Assembly (NCBI GenBank): GCA_037355855.1
Contig: CM074766.1
Span: 3,720,001 to 3,784,000, forward strand
Length of the DNA: 64,000 nt
Direction: 5' to 3'
Origin: Pseudo-nitzschia pungens
Taxonomy: Eukaryota; Bacillariophyta; Bacillariophyceae; Bacillariales; Bacillariaceae
The position numbers and the translations under genes are program-made. Below the pieces are notes generated by a model that made no database searches, was not told the DNA's origin, and saw only the letters and a list, made by a program, of their open reading frames with translations. This document shows positions 9,541 to 21,021 of this stretch, piece after piece; positions within the stretch are counted from its first letter, which is position 1; each line of letters starts with the position of its first letter.

Positions 9541-10880
9541 AGCATAACCGTGGGGACAGCAAGCAGCAGCAACGCGTCGATAATACAAACGCGTCGATAA
9601 TACAGAGGGGGGACAGCAAGCAGCAGCAACGCGTCGATAATACAGCAGGGGGGACAGCAAGCAGCAGCAACGCGTCGATAATACAAACGCGTCGATAATA
9701 CAGAGGGGGACAGCAAACAGCAGCAACGCGTCGATAATACAGGGGGGGGACAGCAAACAGCAGCAACGCGTCGATAATACAGGGGGGGGACAGCAAGCAG
9801 CAACGCGTCGATAATACAGAAGGAGCAACTCGTCTACAATACAGGGGGGGGGGGACAGCAAGCAGCAGAAAGCAGCAGCAAGCAGCAACCAACGCGTCGA
9901 TAATACAGGGGAGACAGCAAGCAGCAAGCAGCAGCAACGCGTCGATAATACAGGGGGGGGACAGCAAGCAGCAACGCGTCAATAATACAGAAGGAGCAAC
10001 TCGTCTACAATACAGGGGGGGGGGACAGCAAGCAGCAGAAAGCAGCAGCAAGCAGCAACCAACGCGTCGATAATACAGGGGAGACAGCAAGCAGCAACGA
10101 ACGCGTCAAAAATACAGGGGGGACAGCAAGCAGCAACGAACGCGTCGAAAATACAGGGGGGACAGCAAGCAGCAACGAACGCGTCGAAAATACAGGGGGG
10201 ACAGCAAGCAGCAAGCAGCAACAAATGCGTCGACAATACAGGGGGGACAGCAAGCAGCAACGAATGCGTCGAAAATACAGGGGGGACAGCAATTAGCAAT
10301 TAGCAAGCAGCAACGAACGCGTCGACAATACAGGGGGGACAGCAAGCAGTAACGAACGCGTCGAAAATACAGGGGGGACAGCAAGCAGCAAGCAGCAACG
10401 AACGCGTCGACAATACAGGGGGGACAGCAATTTTCAACGAACGCGTCGAAAATACAGGGGGGACAGCAAGCAGCAGCAACACGTCGATAATACAGGGGGG
10501 ACAGCAAGCAGCAAGCAGCAACGCGTCGATAATACAGGGGGGGACAGCAAGCAGCAGCAACGCGTCGATAATACAAACGCGTCGATAATACAGGGGGGAC
10601 AGCAAGCAGCAACGCGTCGATAATACAGGGGGGACAGCAAGCAGCAACGCGTCGATAATACAGGGGACGACAGCAAGCAGCAGCAACGAGTCGATAATAC
10701 AGGGGGGGAGGAAGCAGCAGCAACGCGTCGATAATACAGGGGGGGCAGCAAGCAGGAGCAACGCGTCGATAATACAGGGGGGGACAGCAAGCAGCAGCAA
10801 CAACGCGTCGATATTACAGGGGGGGGACAGCAAGAAGCAGCAACGCGTCGATATTACAGGGGGCAACGATAATACAGGGG
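9540..10880 (+). repeat. 39-bp-class minisatellite array in E1
   Basis: Tandem units read ACGCGTCGATAATACAG, then a run of 4-9 G, then ACAGCAAGCAGCAGC. Unit length is ~27-47 bp because the G-run and the CAG/CAA run vary and some cores are doubled. Variants include GAAAATACAG and GACAATACAG. The long Leu/Cys/Val-rich ORFs on the minus strand are artefacts of the repeat. Confidence 0.95.
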
Positions 10881-10904
10881 GGATAATACACGAGAATATT
10901 TTTA

Positions 10905-11370
10905 AACAACTATCGCCGTCTTTCGATCGTATCGGTCGTTCCCCTCTTCAACAATCGTATCGGTCGGTCGTCGTTCCCCTCGTCGTCGTCCTTGAAATCG
11001 TCATTGCTCTTCGTTTCGATCGTCGTCGTCGTCCTTGAAATCGTCGTTGCTCTTCGCTTCGATCGTCTTTGTCGTTGCTCTTCGTTTCGATCGTCGTCGT
11101 CGTCATCCTTGAAATCGGTATTCAATTACAGTACCTTTTAGTGTTGTCGTCCCTCTTTCTTCTGATCGTCTCTGTCGTTGCTCTTTGCTACGATCTGTGT
11201 GTGGTTGTACAAAATAAACAACGGGCGGTTAGTCGTCATCGTCGTCGTCGTCGTCGTCCCGGTCGTCGTCGTCGTCCCCCTCTTCTACGATCGTACCTTC
11301 GTCGTACCTTATAGTGTCTTCGGTCTTCGTTGTTCCAATCGTCGTCGTCGTCTGCAGGTTCGTTTGCGCG
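10905..11370. repeat. CGT-rich subterminal block of E1
   Basis: Repeated units resemble CGTCGTTGCTCTTCGCTTCG followed by ATCGTC. The reverse complement of the same unit forms the GAC-rich block near the other end of E1 (19930-20240). The block therefore provides an inverted subterminal repeat. The segment TAGATATCTGGGTAAGCCAG at the end is conserved in E2, E3 (inverted) and E5. Confidence 0.8.
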
Positions 11371-11804
11371 TCGTACTCGTAGATATCTGGGTAAGCCAGA
11401 TGACTCAAGGTCTGCAGCCCACCCTACCTTGATAACAAAAGATAACAGGAAGGATTTCAAGAGTGATCAGTTCTTTACTTTCTTTGCCATTAGTCTCTCG
11501 TCCGAAAACTGGTTCGCGACCCATCGCGACCAATCGCGACCGGATCGCGACCCAATCGCGACTTGTCTCAGAAAAATGCGACCCCAATTTTTTATTTCAC
11601 AACCTTTTTTCCATTATTCTCAACCTTATTTCTCCTTTTTCTCGATCCCCGCATCGTTTTCAGGAAAATGTTCTGATCTAGACCCTGATATTCAGTCCCT
11701 CGTCACCCTTTCATTCCATTTTACACATTTGACACATTTGACTCAACATAACAAATAATTTTTAATCAGATGTACTTCAATCATCAATCACACAAAAGTG
11801 ACAG

Positions 11805-13060
11805 CATGCAGCAACCAACGCGTCGATAATACAGGGGGGACAGCAAGCAACAGCAACGCGTCGATAATACAAACGCGTCGATAATACAGGGGGGGACAGC
11901 AAGCAGCAGCAGCGCTTCGATAATACAGCAGGGGGGACAGCAAGCAGCAACGCGTCGATAATACAGCAGGGGGGACAGCAAGCAGCAACGCGTCGATAAT
12001 ACAGCAGGGGGGACAGCAAACAGCAAACAGCAACGCGTCGATGATACAGGGGGGACAGCAAGCAGCAAACAGCAACGCGTCGATAATACAGGGGGGGACA
12101 ACAAGCAGCAGCAAGCAGCAGCAAGGCGTCGAAAATACAGGGGGGACAGCAAGCAGCAAGCAGCAACGAACGCGTCGATAATACAGGGGGGACAGCAAAC
12201 AGCAGCAACGCGTCGATAATACAGGAGGGGACAGCAAGCAGGAGCAACGCGTCGATAATACAGGGGGGACAGCAAGCAGCAGCAACGCGTCGATATTACA
12301 GGGAGGACAGCAAGCAGCGACGCGTCGATAATACAGGGGAGCAAGCAGCAACGCGTCGATAGTACAGGGGGGGACAACGCGTCGATGGGGGTAACCAGGC
12401 GCCATTTAAAGTGGCGCTGACAGCCACTTATTCGTACGTGCCGTCACGTACTTTACGTAAGCAGCAAACAGCAAACAACAGCAAGCAGCAGCAACGCGTC
12501 GATAATACAGGGGTGGGACAGCGAGCAGCAAGCAGCAGCAACGCGTCAAGCAGCAACGCGTCGATAAAACAGCAAGCAGCAGCAACGCGTTGATAATACA
12601 GGGGGGGGGACAGCAAGCAGCAGCAACGCGTCGATAATACAGGGGGGGACAGCAAGCAGCAGCAACGCGTCGATAATACAGGGGGGGGGACAGCAAGCAG
12701 CAGCAACGCGTCGATAATACCCCCCAGCAAGCAGCAACTCGTCGATAAAACAGCAAGCAGCAGCAACGCGTCGATAATACAGGGGGGGACAGCAAGCAGC
12801 AACGCGTCGATAATACAAGCAACGCGTCGATAATACAAGCAACGCGTCGATAATACAAGCAACGCGTCGATAATACAAGCAACGCGTCGATAATACAAGC
12901 AACGCGTCGATAATACAGGGGGGGACAGCAAGCAGCAACGCGTCGATAACACAGGGGGTACAGCAAACAGCAAACAGCAGCAACGCGTCGATAATACAGG
13001 GGGAACAGCAAGGACCAAGCAGCAGCAACGCGTCAAACCCCAACGATAATACAGGGGGGA
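11805..13060 (+). repeat. 39-bp-class minisatellite array in E2
   Basis: Same unit as in E1 (ACGCGTCGATAATACAG + G-run + ACAGCAAGCAGCAGC). It is interrupted at ~12390-12465 by unique sequence containing a small palindrome (GGCGCCATTTAAAGTGGCGC). Around 12800-12920 short 20-bp units (AACGCGTCGATAATACAAGC) are repeated six times without the G-run. Confidence 0.95.
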
Positions 13061-13089
13061 TAATACACGAGAATATTTTTAAAGAACTA

Positions 13090-13740
13090 TCGCCCAATCG
13101 TATCGGTCGTTCGTCGTTCCCCTCCTCGTCGTCGTCCTTGAAATCGTCATTGCTCTTCGTTTCGATCGTCGTCGTCGTCGTCCTTGAAATCGTCGTTGCT
13201 CTTCGTTTCGATCGTGTTTGTCGTCCTTGAAGTCGTCGTTGCTCTTCGCTTCGATCGTCTTCGTCGTTGCTCTTTGCTACGATCTGTGTGTGGTTGTACA
13301 AAATAAACAACGGGCGGTTAGTCGTCATCGTCGTCCCGGTCGTCGTCGTCAGCTCGCTCGTCGTCGTCAGCTCGCTCGTCATCGTCGTCCCCCTCTTCTA
13401 CGATCGTACCTTCGTCGTACCTTTTAGTGTCGTCATCCCTCCCCGATCGATCGTCTTCGTCGTCCTCTGCAGGTTCGTTCGCGCGCGTCGTACTCGTAGA
13501 TATCTGGGTAAGCCAGGTGATTCGAGGACTGCAGCCCACCCTACCTTGATAGCAAAAGAAAACGGTAACAAGGATTTCAAGAGTGATCAGTTCTATACTT
13601 TCTTTGCCGTTTGTCTCTCCAAGATGGTACCAGGCGCCTCGTGGTTCACTTTCAACTGGACCGGCCAGAAAATTCCAACGCCGAAACGAAAATGAAAATT
13701 ATGACACATCCTTCACGAGGGAGATGTGGGGCGGAAAATA
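13090..13740 (+). repeat. CGT-rich block and conserved segment of E2
   Basis: CGTCGT/GCTCTTCG-type repeats run to ~13470. They are followed by the segment shared by all family copies: GATATCTGGGTAAGCCAG, then ACTGGACCGGCCAGAAAATT, then GAGATGTGGGGCGGAAAA. The segment recurs almost unchanged at 60330-60575 and inverted in E3 near 26620-26890. Confidence 0.75.
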
Positions 13741-14164
13741 CAGGATAGTACGTTGAATCTCAAAATTCACCACTATGTTGTATGTTGTCGTACTTTACAG
13801 TAGTAGTCTACAGTACTGGGTGTACAGGCTGAGTGAAAAAAAATGACATCAATGTAGTACGTAGATTCTGGTAGTGAGTCTACTGGCTGAATACAACAAA
13901 AAATGACTGGTGGTGAGTACATGCCCGTACCTAGTAGTACGTACCGAAAGTACGTAATCTTTTGGTAGTAGCATTATAAGATAGAGAGAACAACTTTAAA
14001 GCAGTAGTAGACAGTAATAGTGGTATCACTGGATGTAACTGATGTGGTGTTATTGGTTCGAGTGCCATGGTGGAAATATATTTTGCTACATCACGATGCG
14101 ATAACAATATTTTTGCTGCGAAGCACAAGTCAGAATAAGTGAGCTCTTCAGTTATTCAATGGTG
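13741..14164. other. Lead-in to satellite array of E2
   Basis: TAGTA/GTACGTA-rich sequence with no gene. It contains the tRNA-like TTGGTTCGAGTGCCATGG near 14050 that is also found in E1 (17735) and E5 (60955). Confidence 0.5.
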
Positions 14165-15545
14165 ACATCCATACTATTGGTGATTTTTGAATACTTCTTT
14201 TTGAATACTCTTGCCCATGCATAGGATGAGGAATATTCACACTGGAATCACACAACTATTGGCCAGATTCATTCAGATATGTGATTTGGTAATTTTTTCT
14301 AGTAAATTCTGCAGTAGTGGACCAAATATCAATTATTCAGTGGTGACACCCAAATTATAGGTGATTTTTGAATACTTCTTTTTGCATACTCTTGCCCATG
14401 CACAGGATGAGGAATATTCACACCGGAATCACAGAAATATTGGTCAGATTCATTCAGATATGTGATTTTACAGTATTTTCTAGTAAATTCTGCAGTAGTG
14501 GACCAAATATTAATTATTCAGTGGTGACACCCATACCATTGGTGATTTTTGAATACTTCTTTTTGAATTCTCTTGCCCATGCACAGGATGAGGAATATTC
14601 ACACCGGAATCACACAAATATTGGACAGATTCATTCAGATATTTGATTTTACAGTATTTTCTACTAAATTTTCCAGTAGTGGACCAAATATTAATTATTC
14701 AGTGGTGACACCCAAACTATTGGTGATTTTTGAATACTTCTTTTTGAATTCTCTTGCTCATGCATAGGATGAGGAATATTCACACCGGAATCACACAAAT
14801 ATTGGACAGATTCATTCAGATATTTGATTTGGTACTTTTTTCTAGTGAATTCCGCAGTAGTGGAACAAATATTAATTATTCAGTGGTGACACCCATACCA
14901 TTGGTGATTTTTGAATACTTCTTTTTGCATACTCTTGCCCATGCACAGGATGAGGAATATTCACATTGGAATCACACAACTATTGGCCGCATTCATTCAG
15001 ATATGTGATTTGGTACTTTTTTCTAGTAAATTCCGCAGTAGTGGAACAAATATTAATTATTCAGTGGTGACACCCAAATTATTGGTGATTTTTGAATACT
15101 TCTTTTTGCATACTCTTGCCCATGCACAGTATGAGGAATATTCACACTGGAATCACACAACTATTGGCCAGATTCATTCCGATATGTGATTTGCTACTTT
15201 TTTCTAGTGAATTCCGCAGTAGTTGACCAAATATTAATTATTCAGTGGTGACACCCATACCATTTGTGATTTTTGAATACTTCTTTTTGCATACTCTTGC
15301 CCATGGATAGGATGAGAAATATTCAAACTGGAATCACACAAAGATTGGCCAGATTCATTCAGATATGTGATTTTACAGTATTTTCTAGTAAATTCCGCAG
15401 TAGTGGGCCAACTACTAATTATTCAGTGGTGACATCCAAATTATTGGTGATTTTTGAATACTTCTTTTTGAATAGTCTTGCCCATGCATAGGATGAGAAA
15501 TATTCACACTGGAATCACACAAAGAATGGCCAGATTCATTCAGAT
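14165..15545 (+). repeat. ~181-bp satellite array in E2 (about 8 units)
   Basis: The landmark TGATTTTTGAATACTTCTTT recurs at 14181, 14362, 14543, 14724, 14905 and onward at a constant 181-bp step. Each unit also carries CTTGCCCATGCATAGGATGA, GGAATCACACAA and TTAATTATTCAGTGGTGACA. Units differ by a few percent. The short ORFs are repeat artefacts. Confidence 0.95.
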
Positions 15546-16419
15546 ATTTGATTTGATGGTATATTCACTGAGGTAGTACTATTCTTGCTGCTTGTAGTAG
15601 TAGTACAGTTATACACTGCTGCTACATACTACTGCAGTGCGTAGGTAGTAGTACATAAGAGGTAGTCCAAAATTATGGCGCAGCGGGGCTGGCTCTCTGT
15701 GGTTTAGGTGGCGCGCGATATCACCATCATCAGCTTTCTACTGGTTTCTACTATTACTTCAGTACGGTACATACTACTAGTAGTAACTCTACTGCTATCA
15801 TGTAGAAGAAATCAATTCTCGGCAAACACATGCATGACAGAAAATGCATGTGTCGTAAATCTTACTTCACATAATTTTGGGTCGGAACGGAACAAGAAAG
15901 ACGGCAACTGGAAATGGTAAGTGAACCACATCAAGGTTGGAGGAGGTATTAATAATGGATTTTGATTCGTCTAATTGTGCATCATTGACTTGCCTGCTTG
16001 CTCCTGATAGGGAGGCGACCGCAACTGCTGATGAAGTAGGATGCAATGGCAAATGAAATACAATGCGACGGTGAGTAAACTGCATCAAGATCTGGGGTAT
16101 TGATAATGGATTTCAATTGTTCTAATTCTGCATTGAGTTGCCTGCTTGCTACTGATAGGGAAGAATCAACTTTAATGCGACGGGGCAACTGAAAAATGAT
16201 GCGAAAAATGATGTGAAAAATGATGCGACGGGGCAACTGACACATATTGCGATCGCAAGACAAATATGATGGGATCGCAACTGACAAAATGATGCGATTG
16301 CAACTGATGAAATATGATGCGATGTGAGGAGACCTTTACTGGCAGTACAGATACCGGTATGGATGAAATTATCACGATGACCATTATTTAAAAATCGTTT
16401 GAACCAAAATTTGTGTGGT
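15546..16419. other. E2 interval between satellite and GAC-rich block
   Basis: TAGTAGTAC-rich sequence, then two imperfect ~115-bp repeats built around GAGTTGCCTGCTTGCTACTG and TGATAGGGA, then AAAATGATGCGA repeats. The same interval is found at 19045-19900 and 62465-63300. No gene is supported. Near 16330, CCTTTACTGGCAGTACAGAT is a decayed relic of the end of the accessory gene of E3. Confidence 0.6.
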
Positions 16420-17236
16420 GTGCATGAGGACGAAGATGATCGGAGCAAAGAGCAACGACAATTTGAAGGACGACGATGACGATCGAAGCGAAGAGCAACG
16501 ACGATTTCAGAGAGGACGACGAAGACAATCGAAGCGAAGAGCAACAACAATTTCAGAGAGGAGGACGATTTCAGGGAGGACGACGAAGAGGAAGGTAATC
16601 GGAGCGAAGAGCAACGACGACTTCAGGGAGGACGAAGACGATCGAAGCGAGAAGCAACGACGACTTCAAGGACGACGAAGACGAGGACGATCGAAACGAA
16701 GAGCGACGACGATTTCAAGGACGACCACTTCTTCTAACGAACCAAAATTTGTGTGTGCGTGTGTGAGAAAATTGAACAGAGAATAAACAATTATTAGAGT
16801 AATATCAATATTTATCAAAAGAAAGACTTATATTTTGCTTCATAGTGTTTCAAAATTTTTTTTCATGGGGGTCGCGATTCCTGGGCTTCGGGTAATAATT
16901 GTGATTTTTGTGATGAATTTCTTGAGGGGTGTGATGGGAAATACTTTGGGTCGGGATGAGAAATCAATTTTTGGGAGTGAATTTCTGCAACAGTCTCATA
17001 ATATATAATGATGGTAGGGTCGGTAATAATGAGTCAGATTGAAAAAAAAATTGGGTCGAGTTTGAATTTTATTTTTTTTTCTCGTATTTTCTCGTAATTG
17101 AGGTAGTTAGGCGGTCGCGATTGGGGTTGCGAATCGCGAGAGGGCTACGAATGGAGCTACGTCAAAATGAGCCAGGAATAAATCGCGACCCCCCTAAATA
17201 AATTCTTGGGAGGGGTCGCGAACCGGTTTTCGGACG
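16420..17236 (+). repeat. GAC-rich block and B-end arm of E2
   Basis: GACGAAGACGATCGAAGCGA-type repeats (16430-16735) are the inverted counterpart of the CGT-rich block at the other end. The B-end then runs GAGAATAAACAATTATTAGA ... CCCCCCTAAATAAATTCTTG and closes with the TIR. The B-end is nearly identical in E1 (20260-20750), E3 (21022-21510, inverted), E4 (51300-51871) and E5. Confidence 0.8.
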
Positions 17237-17238
17237 CT

Positions 17239-17829
17239 CCAAGATGGTACCAGGCGCCTTGCTCTCACTTTAAACTGGTCCGGCCAGAAAATTCCAACAC
17301 CGAAACGAAAATGAAAATTATGACACATCCTCCACGAGGGAGATGTGGGGCGGAAAATCGATCTGCCACTGTGACGTAGTGCTTTAGTGCTTTATTACGT
17401 GCTATGTACGTACTTTACAGTACTAAGTGTACAGGCTGAGAAAAAAAATGACAGGTCTGTGCATACCCGTTCCTAGTAGGTACCGACACTACGTACAGGC
17501 TGGGGATGTGTAGGTTTCCAGTACGGTGTAAACGGTACGTATAAACTGTACGTACGGTACTGGTACAAATCTTTTGGCGCGAAGTGGTGGAGGTACGGTA
17601 ACTTAGTGTTGGTACATATTATACAGGATGAGCCTTCCCCGAGATGGTGGTAGCATTAAAACATGGAGAGAACACCTGTTTAGCAGTAGTAGACAGCAAT
17701 AGTGGCACTACTGGATTGTATGCAGTTGGTATTGTTGGTTCGAGTCCCATCACGGGAATGTCTTTTGCTACATCACGATGCAATAGAAATATTTTTGCTG
17801 CGAAGCATTTGTCACCAAGTGATCTATTC
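17239..17829. other. E1 segment right of nested E2
   Basis: This continues the conserved family segment (AAGATGGTACCAGGCGCC ... GAGATGTGGGGCGGAAAA), then TAGTAC-rich sequence up to the satellite. Position 17737 has GGTTCGAGTCC, an exact match to a Pol III B-box, without a convincing tRNA fold around it. No protein gene. Confidence 0.55.
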
Positions 17830-19040
17830 AGTTATTCAATGGTGACATCCATACCATTGGTGATTTTTGAATACTTCTTTTTGCATACTCTTGCCCATGC
17901 ATAGGATGAGAAATATTCACACTGGAATCACAAAATATTGACTAGATTCATTCACATATTTGATTTTACAGCAGTTTCTACTAAATGCTGCGGTACTGGG
18001 CCAAATATTAATTATTCAGTGGTGACATCCAAATTATTGGTGATTTTTGAATACTTCTTTTTGCATACTCTTGCCCATGCATAGGATGAGAAATATTCAC
18101 ACTGGAATCACACAAATATTGGCCAGATTCATTCCGATATGTGATTTGGTACTTTTTTCTAGTAAATTCTCCAGTAGTTGGCCAAATATTAATTATTCTG
18201 TGGTGACACCCAAATTATTGGTGATTTTTGAATACTTCTTTTTGAATAGTCTTGCCCATGCACAGGATGAGAAATATTCACACTGGAATCACACAAAGAT
18301 TGGCCAGATTCATTCTGATATGTGATTTGGTACTTTTTTCTAGCAAATTCCGCAGTAGTGGGCCAAATATTAATTATTCAGTGGTGACACCCAAATTATA
18401 GGTGATTTTTGAATACTTCTTTTTGAATAGTCTTGCCCATGCACAGGATGAGAAATATTCACACTGGAATCACACAACTATTGGCCGCATTCATTCAGAT
18501 ATGTGATTTGGTACTTTTTTCTAGTAAATTCCGCAGCAGTGGAACAAATATTAATTATTCAGTGGTGACACCCAAATTATTGGTGATTTTTGAATACTTC
18601 TTTTGGAATACTCTTGCCCATGCACAGTATGAGGAATATTCACACTGGAATCACACAACTATTGGCCAGATTCATTCCGATATGTGATTTGCTACTTTTT
18701 TCTAGTAAATTCCGCAGTAGTGGAACAAATATTAATTATTCAGTGGTGACACCCATACCATTTGTGATTTTTGAATACTTCTTTTTGCATACTCTTGCCC
18801 ATGGATAGGATGAGAAATATTCACACTGGAATCACACAAATATTGGCCAGATTCATTCTGATATGTGATTTTACAGTATTTTCTAGTAAATTCCGCAGTA
18901 CTGGGCCAACTACTAATTATTCAGTGGTGACATCCAAATTATTGGTGATTTTTGAATACTTCTTTTTGAATAGTCTTGCCCATGCATAGGATGAGAAATA
19001 TTCACACTGGAATCACACAAAGAATGGCCAGATTCATTCA
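17830..19040 (+). repeat. ~181-bp satellite array in E1 (about 7 units)
   Basis: Same unit as 14165-15545, with TGATTTTTGAATACTTCTTT every ~181 bp from 17861. Order and sequence variants of several units match those in E2, so the arrays descend from one ancestor. Confidence 0.95.
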
Positions 19041-20726
19041 GATATTTGATTTGATGGTATATTCACTGAGGTAGTACTATTCTTGCTGCTTGTAGTAGTA
19101 GTACAGTTATACACTGCTGCTACATACTACTGCAGTGCGTAGGTAGTAGTACATAAGAGGTAGTCCAAAATTATGGCGCAGCGGGGCTGGCTCTCTGTGG
19201 TTTAGGTGGCGCGCGATATCACCATCATCAGCTTTCTACTGGTTTCTACTATTACTTCAGTACGGTACATACTACTAGTAGTAACTCTACTGCTATCATG
19301 TAGAAGAAATCAATTCTCGGCAAACACATGCATGACAGAAAATGCATGTGTCGTAAATCTTACTTCACAAAATTTTGGGTCGGAACGGAACAAGAAAGAC
19401 GGCAACTGAAATATAATGAGATGGAAATGGTAAGTGAACCACATCAAGGTTGGAGGAGGTATTAATAATGGATTTTGATTCGTCTAACTGTGCATCATTG
19501 ACTTGCCTGCTTGCTCCTGATAGGGAGGCGACCGCAACTGCTGATGAAATAGGATGCAACGGCAAATGAAATATAATGCAACGGTGAGTGAAGCACATCA
19601 AGATCTGGGGTATTGATAATGGATTTCAATTGTTCTAATTCTGAATTGAGTTGCCTGCTTGCTACTGATAGGGAAGAATCAACTTTAATTCGACGGGGCA
19701 ACTGAAAAATGATGTGAAAAATGATGCGAAAAATGATGCGACGGGGCAACTGACACATATTGCGATCGCAAGACAAATATGATGGGATCGCAACTGACAA
19801 AATGATGCGATTGCAACTGATGAAATATGATGCGATGTGAGGAGACCTTTACTGGCAGTACAGATACCGGTATGGATGAAATTATCACGATGACCATTAT
19901 TTAAAAATTGTTTGAACCAAAATTTGTGTGGTGTGCATGAGGACGAAGATGATCGGAGCAAAGAGCAACGACAATTTGAAGGACGACGAAGACGATCGAA
20001 GCAAAGAGCAACGACGATTTCAGAGAGGACGACGAAGACAATCGAAGCGAAGAGCAACAACAATTTCAGAGAGGACGACGATTTCAGGGAGGACGACGAA
20101 GAGGAAGGCAATTTGGAGCGAAGAGCAACGACGACTTCAGGGAGGACGAAGACGATCGAAGCGAGAAGCAACGACGACTTCAAGGACGATGAAGACGAGG
20201 ACGATCGAAACGAAGAGCGACGACGATTTCAAGGACGATGACTTCTTTTAACGAACCAAAATTTGTGTGTGCGTGTGTGAGAAAATTGAACAGAGAATAA
20301 ACAATTATTAGAGTAATATCAATATTTATCAAAAGAAAGACTTATATTTTGCATCATAGTGTTTCAAAATTTTTTTTCATGGGGGTCGCGATTCCTGGGC
20401 TTCGGGTAATAATTGTGATTTTTGTGATGAATTTCTTGAGGGGTGTGATGGGAAATACTTTGTGTCGGGATGAGAAATCAATTTTTGGGAGTGAATTTCT
20501 GCAACAGTCTCATAATATATAATGATGGTAGGGTCGGTACTAATGAGTCAGATTGAAAAAAAATTTGGGTCGAGTTTGAATTTTATTTTATTTTTTTCGT
20601 AATTTTCGTAATTGAGGTAGTTACTGGGTCGCGATTGGGGTTGCGAATCGCGAAAGAGCTAGGAATCGAGCTACGTCAAAATGAGCCAGGAATAAATCGC
20701 GACCCCCCTAAATAAATTCTTGGGAG
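19041..20726 (+). repeat. E1 right interval, GAC-rich block and B-end arm
   Basis: 19041-19900 matches 15546-16419 of E2 nearly base for base. 19930-20240 is the GAC/GAAGAGCAACGAC block. 20260-20726 is the B-end arm. No coding capacity beyond repeat-derived ORFs. Confidence 0.75.
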
Positions 20727-20750
20727 GGGTCGCGAAACAGTTTTCGGACG

Positions 20751-21021
20751 CAGAAAGTCTCAAATATCTCCCAGTCAAGCTCACTTCCTTGTTCAGCATA
20801 CTTTCGTCTTCAACTACATTATACTTTATGGAAGCAAACTTTTCGTTCAAATGTGACAAGCAACGTAGCAACGTCGACAAATCAGACCTCAATGACAATA
20901 CATCGTTTTTCGAACAAAGATTTTCAGTTCTAAAATTCTGCCCATGCTGCAATGTCACACTCGTCATTTTAGACACTTGAACCATCAGTGCATATCGATT
21001 GAGAAGACATTCGAACCCGCA
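20751..21021 (-). pseudogene. Internal/5' part of the same split gene, a 271-bp island between two transposons
   Basis: The minus-strand frame is open through the whole island. It includes an ATG at 20985 (MVQVSKMTSV) and continues upstream (CGFECLLNRYAL) to the edge of E3 at 21022, so the start codon used originally may lie further out. It ends at the E1 edge with LTGRYLRLS. The island is trapped between the right end of E1 and the left end of E3. Rejoined across E1 it is contiguous with 8659-9243. It is not a functional gene in this arrangement. Confidence 0.65.

Larger units (their letters stand above)
11499..17236 (+). mobile_element. E2: second satellite-carrying CMC-like element nested in E1
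   Basis: Left end CGTCCGAAAAC at 11499; right end GTTTTCGGACG at 17236; TSD CT (11497-11498 and 17237-17238). Its own interior at ~13610-13625 (GTCTCTCCAAGATGG) shows the uninterrupted version of the site into which it inserted in E1. Length 5738 bp, close to E1 without the insert. Same order of blocks: A-end, minisatellite (11805-13060), CGT-rich block (13090-13470), conserved ~200-bp segment (to 13740), satellite array (14165-15545), GAC-rich block (16420-16740), B-end (16740-17236). No transposase. Confidence 0.85.
9244..20750 (+). mobile_element. E1: satellite-carrying, non-autonomous CMC-like TIR transposon (contains E2)
   Basis: The left end begins CGTCCGAAAACTGGTTCGCG and the right end is its inverted complement with one mismatch. 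The target duplication is CA (9242-9243 and 20751-20752). Removing the element restores an open reading frame in the interrupted gene, which confirms both boundaries. Without nested E2 it is ~5.77 kb. Order: A-end (9244-9540), 39-bp minisatellite, CGT-rich block, [E2], conserved segment, ~181-bp satellite array, GAC-rich block, B-end. No transposase is encoded. The A-end (tandem ATCGCGACC motifs) and B-end are shared with E3, which encodes the likely transposase. Confidence 0.85.

Noticed and set aside
9488..10866. Long minus-strand ORFs rich in Leu, Cys, Val and Arg (also 11777-13382 and 58422-59915)
   Set aside because: They are translations of the 39-bp minisatellite in several frames at once. 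No start context, no domain, and the frame changes whenever the G-run changes.
14368..15491. Series of ~72-92-codon ORFs with MRNIHTGITQ (also 17644-18989 and 61453-62033)
   Set aside because: Each is one satellite unit read in the same frame until the stop in the next unit; a repeat artefact.
16415..16786. Asp/Arg-rich ORFs in the GAC-rich blocks (also 19912-20251 and 63305-63650)
   Set aside because: Low-complexity translation of subterminal repeats; overlapping ORFs exist in all frames.
17635..17760. tRNA-like stretch with GGTTCGAGTCC (B-box) near 17737
   Set aside because: No full cloverleaf can be drawn, the distance to any A-box is too large, and the equivalent sites in E2 and E5 have GGTTCGAGTGCC. 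At most a decayed tRNA-derived sequence.
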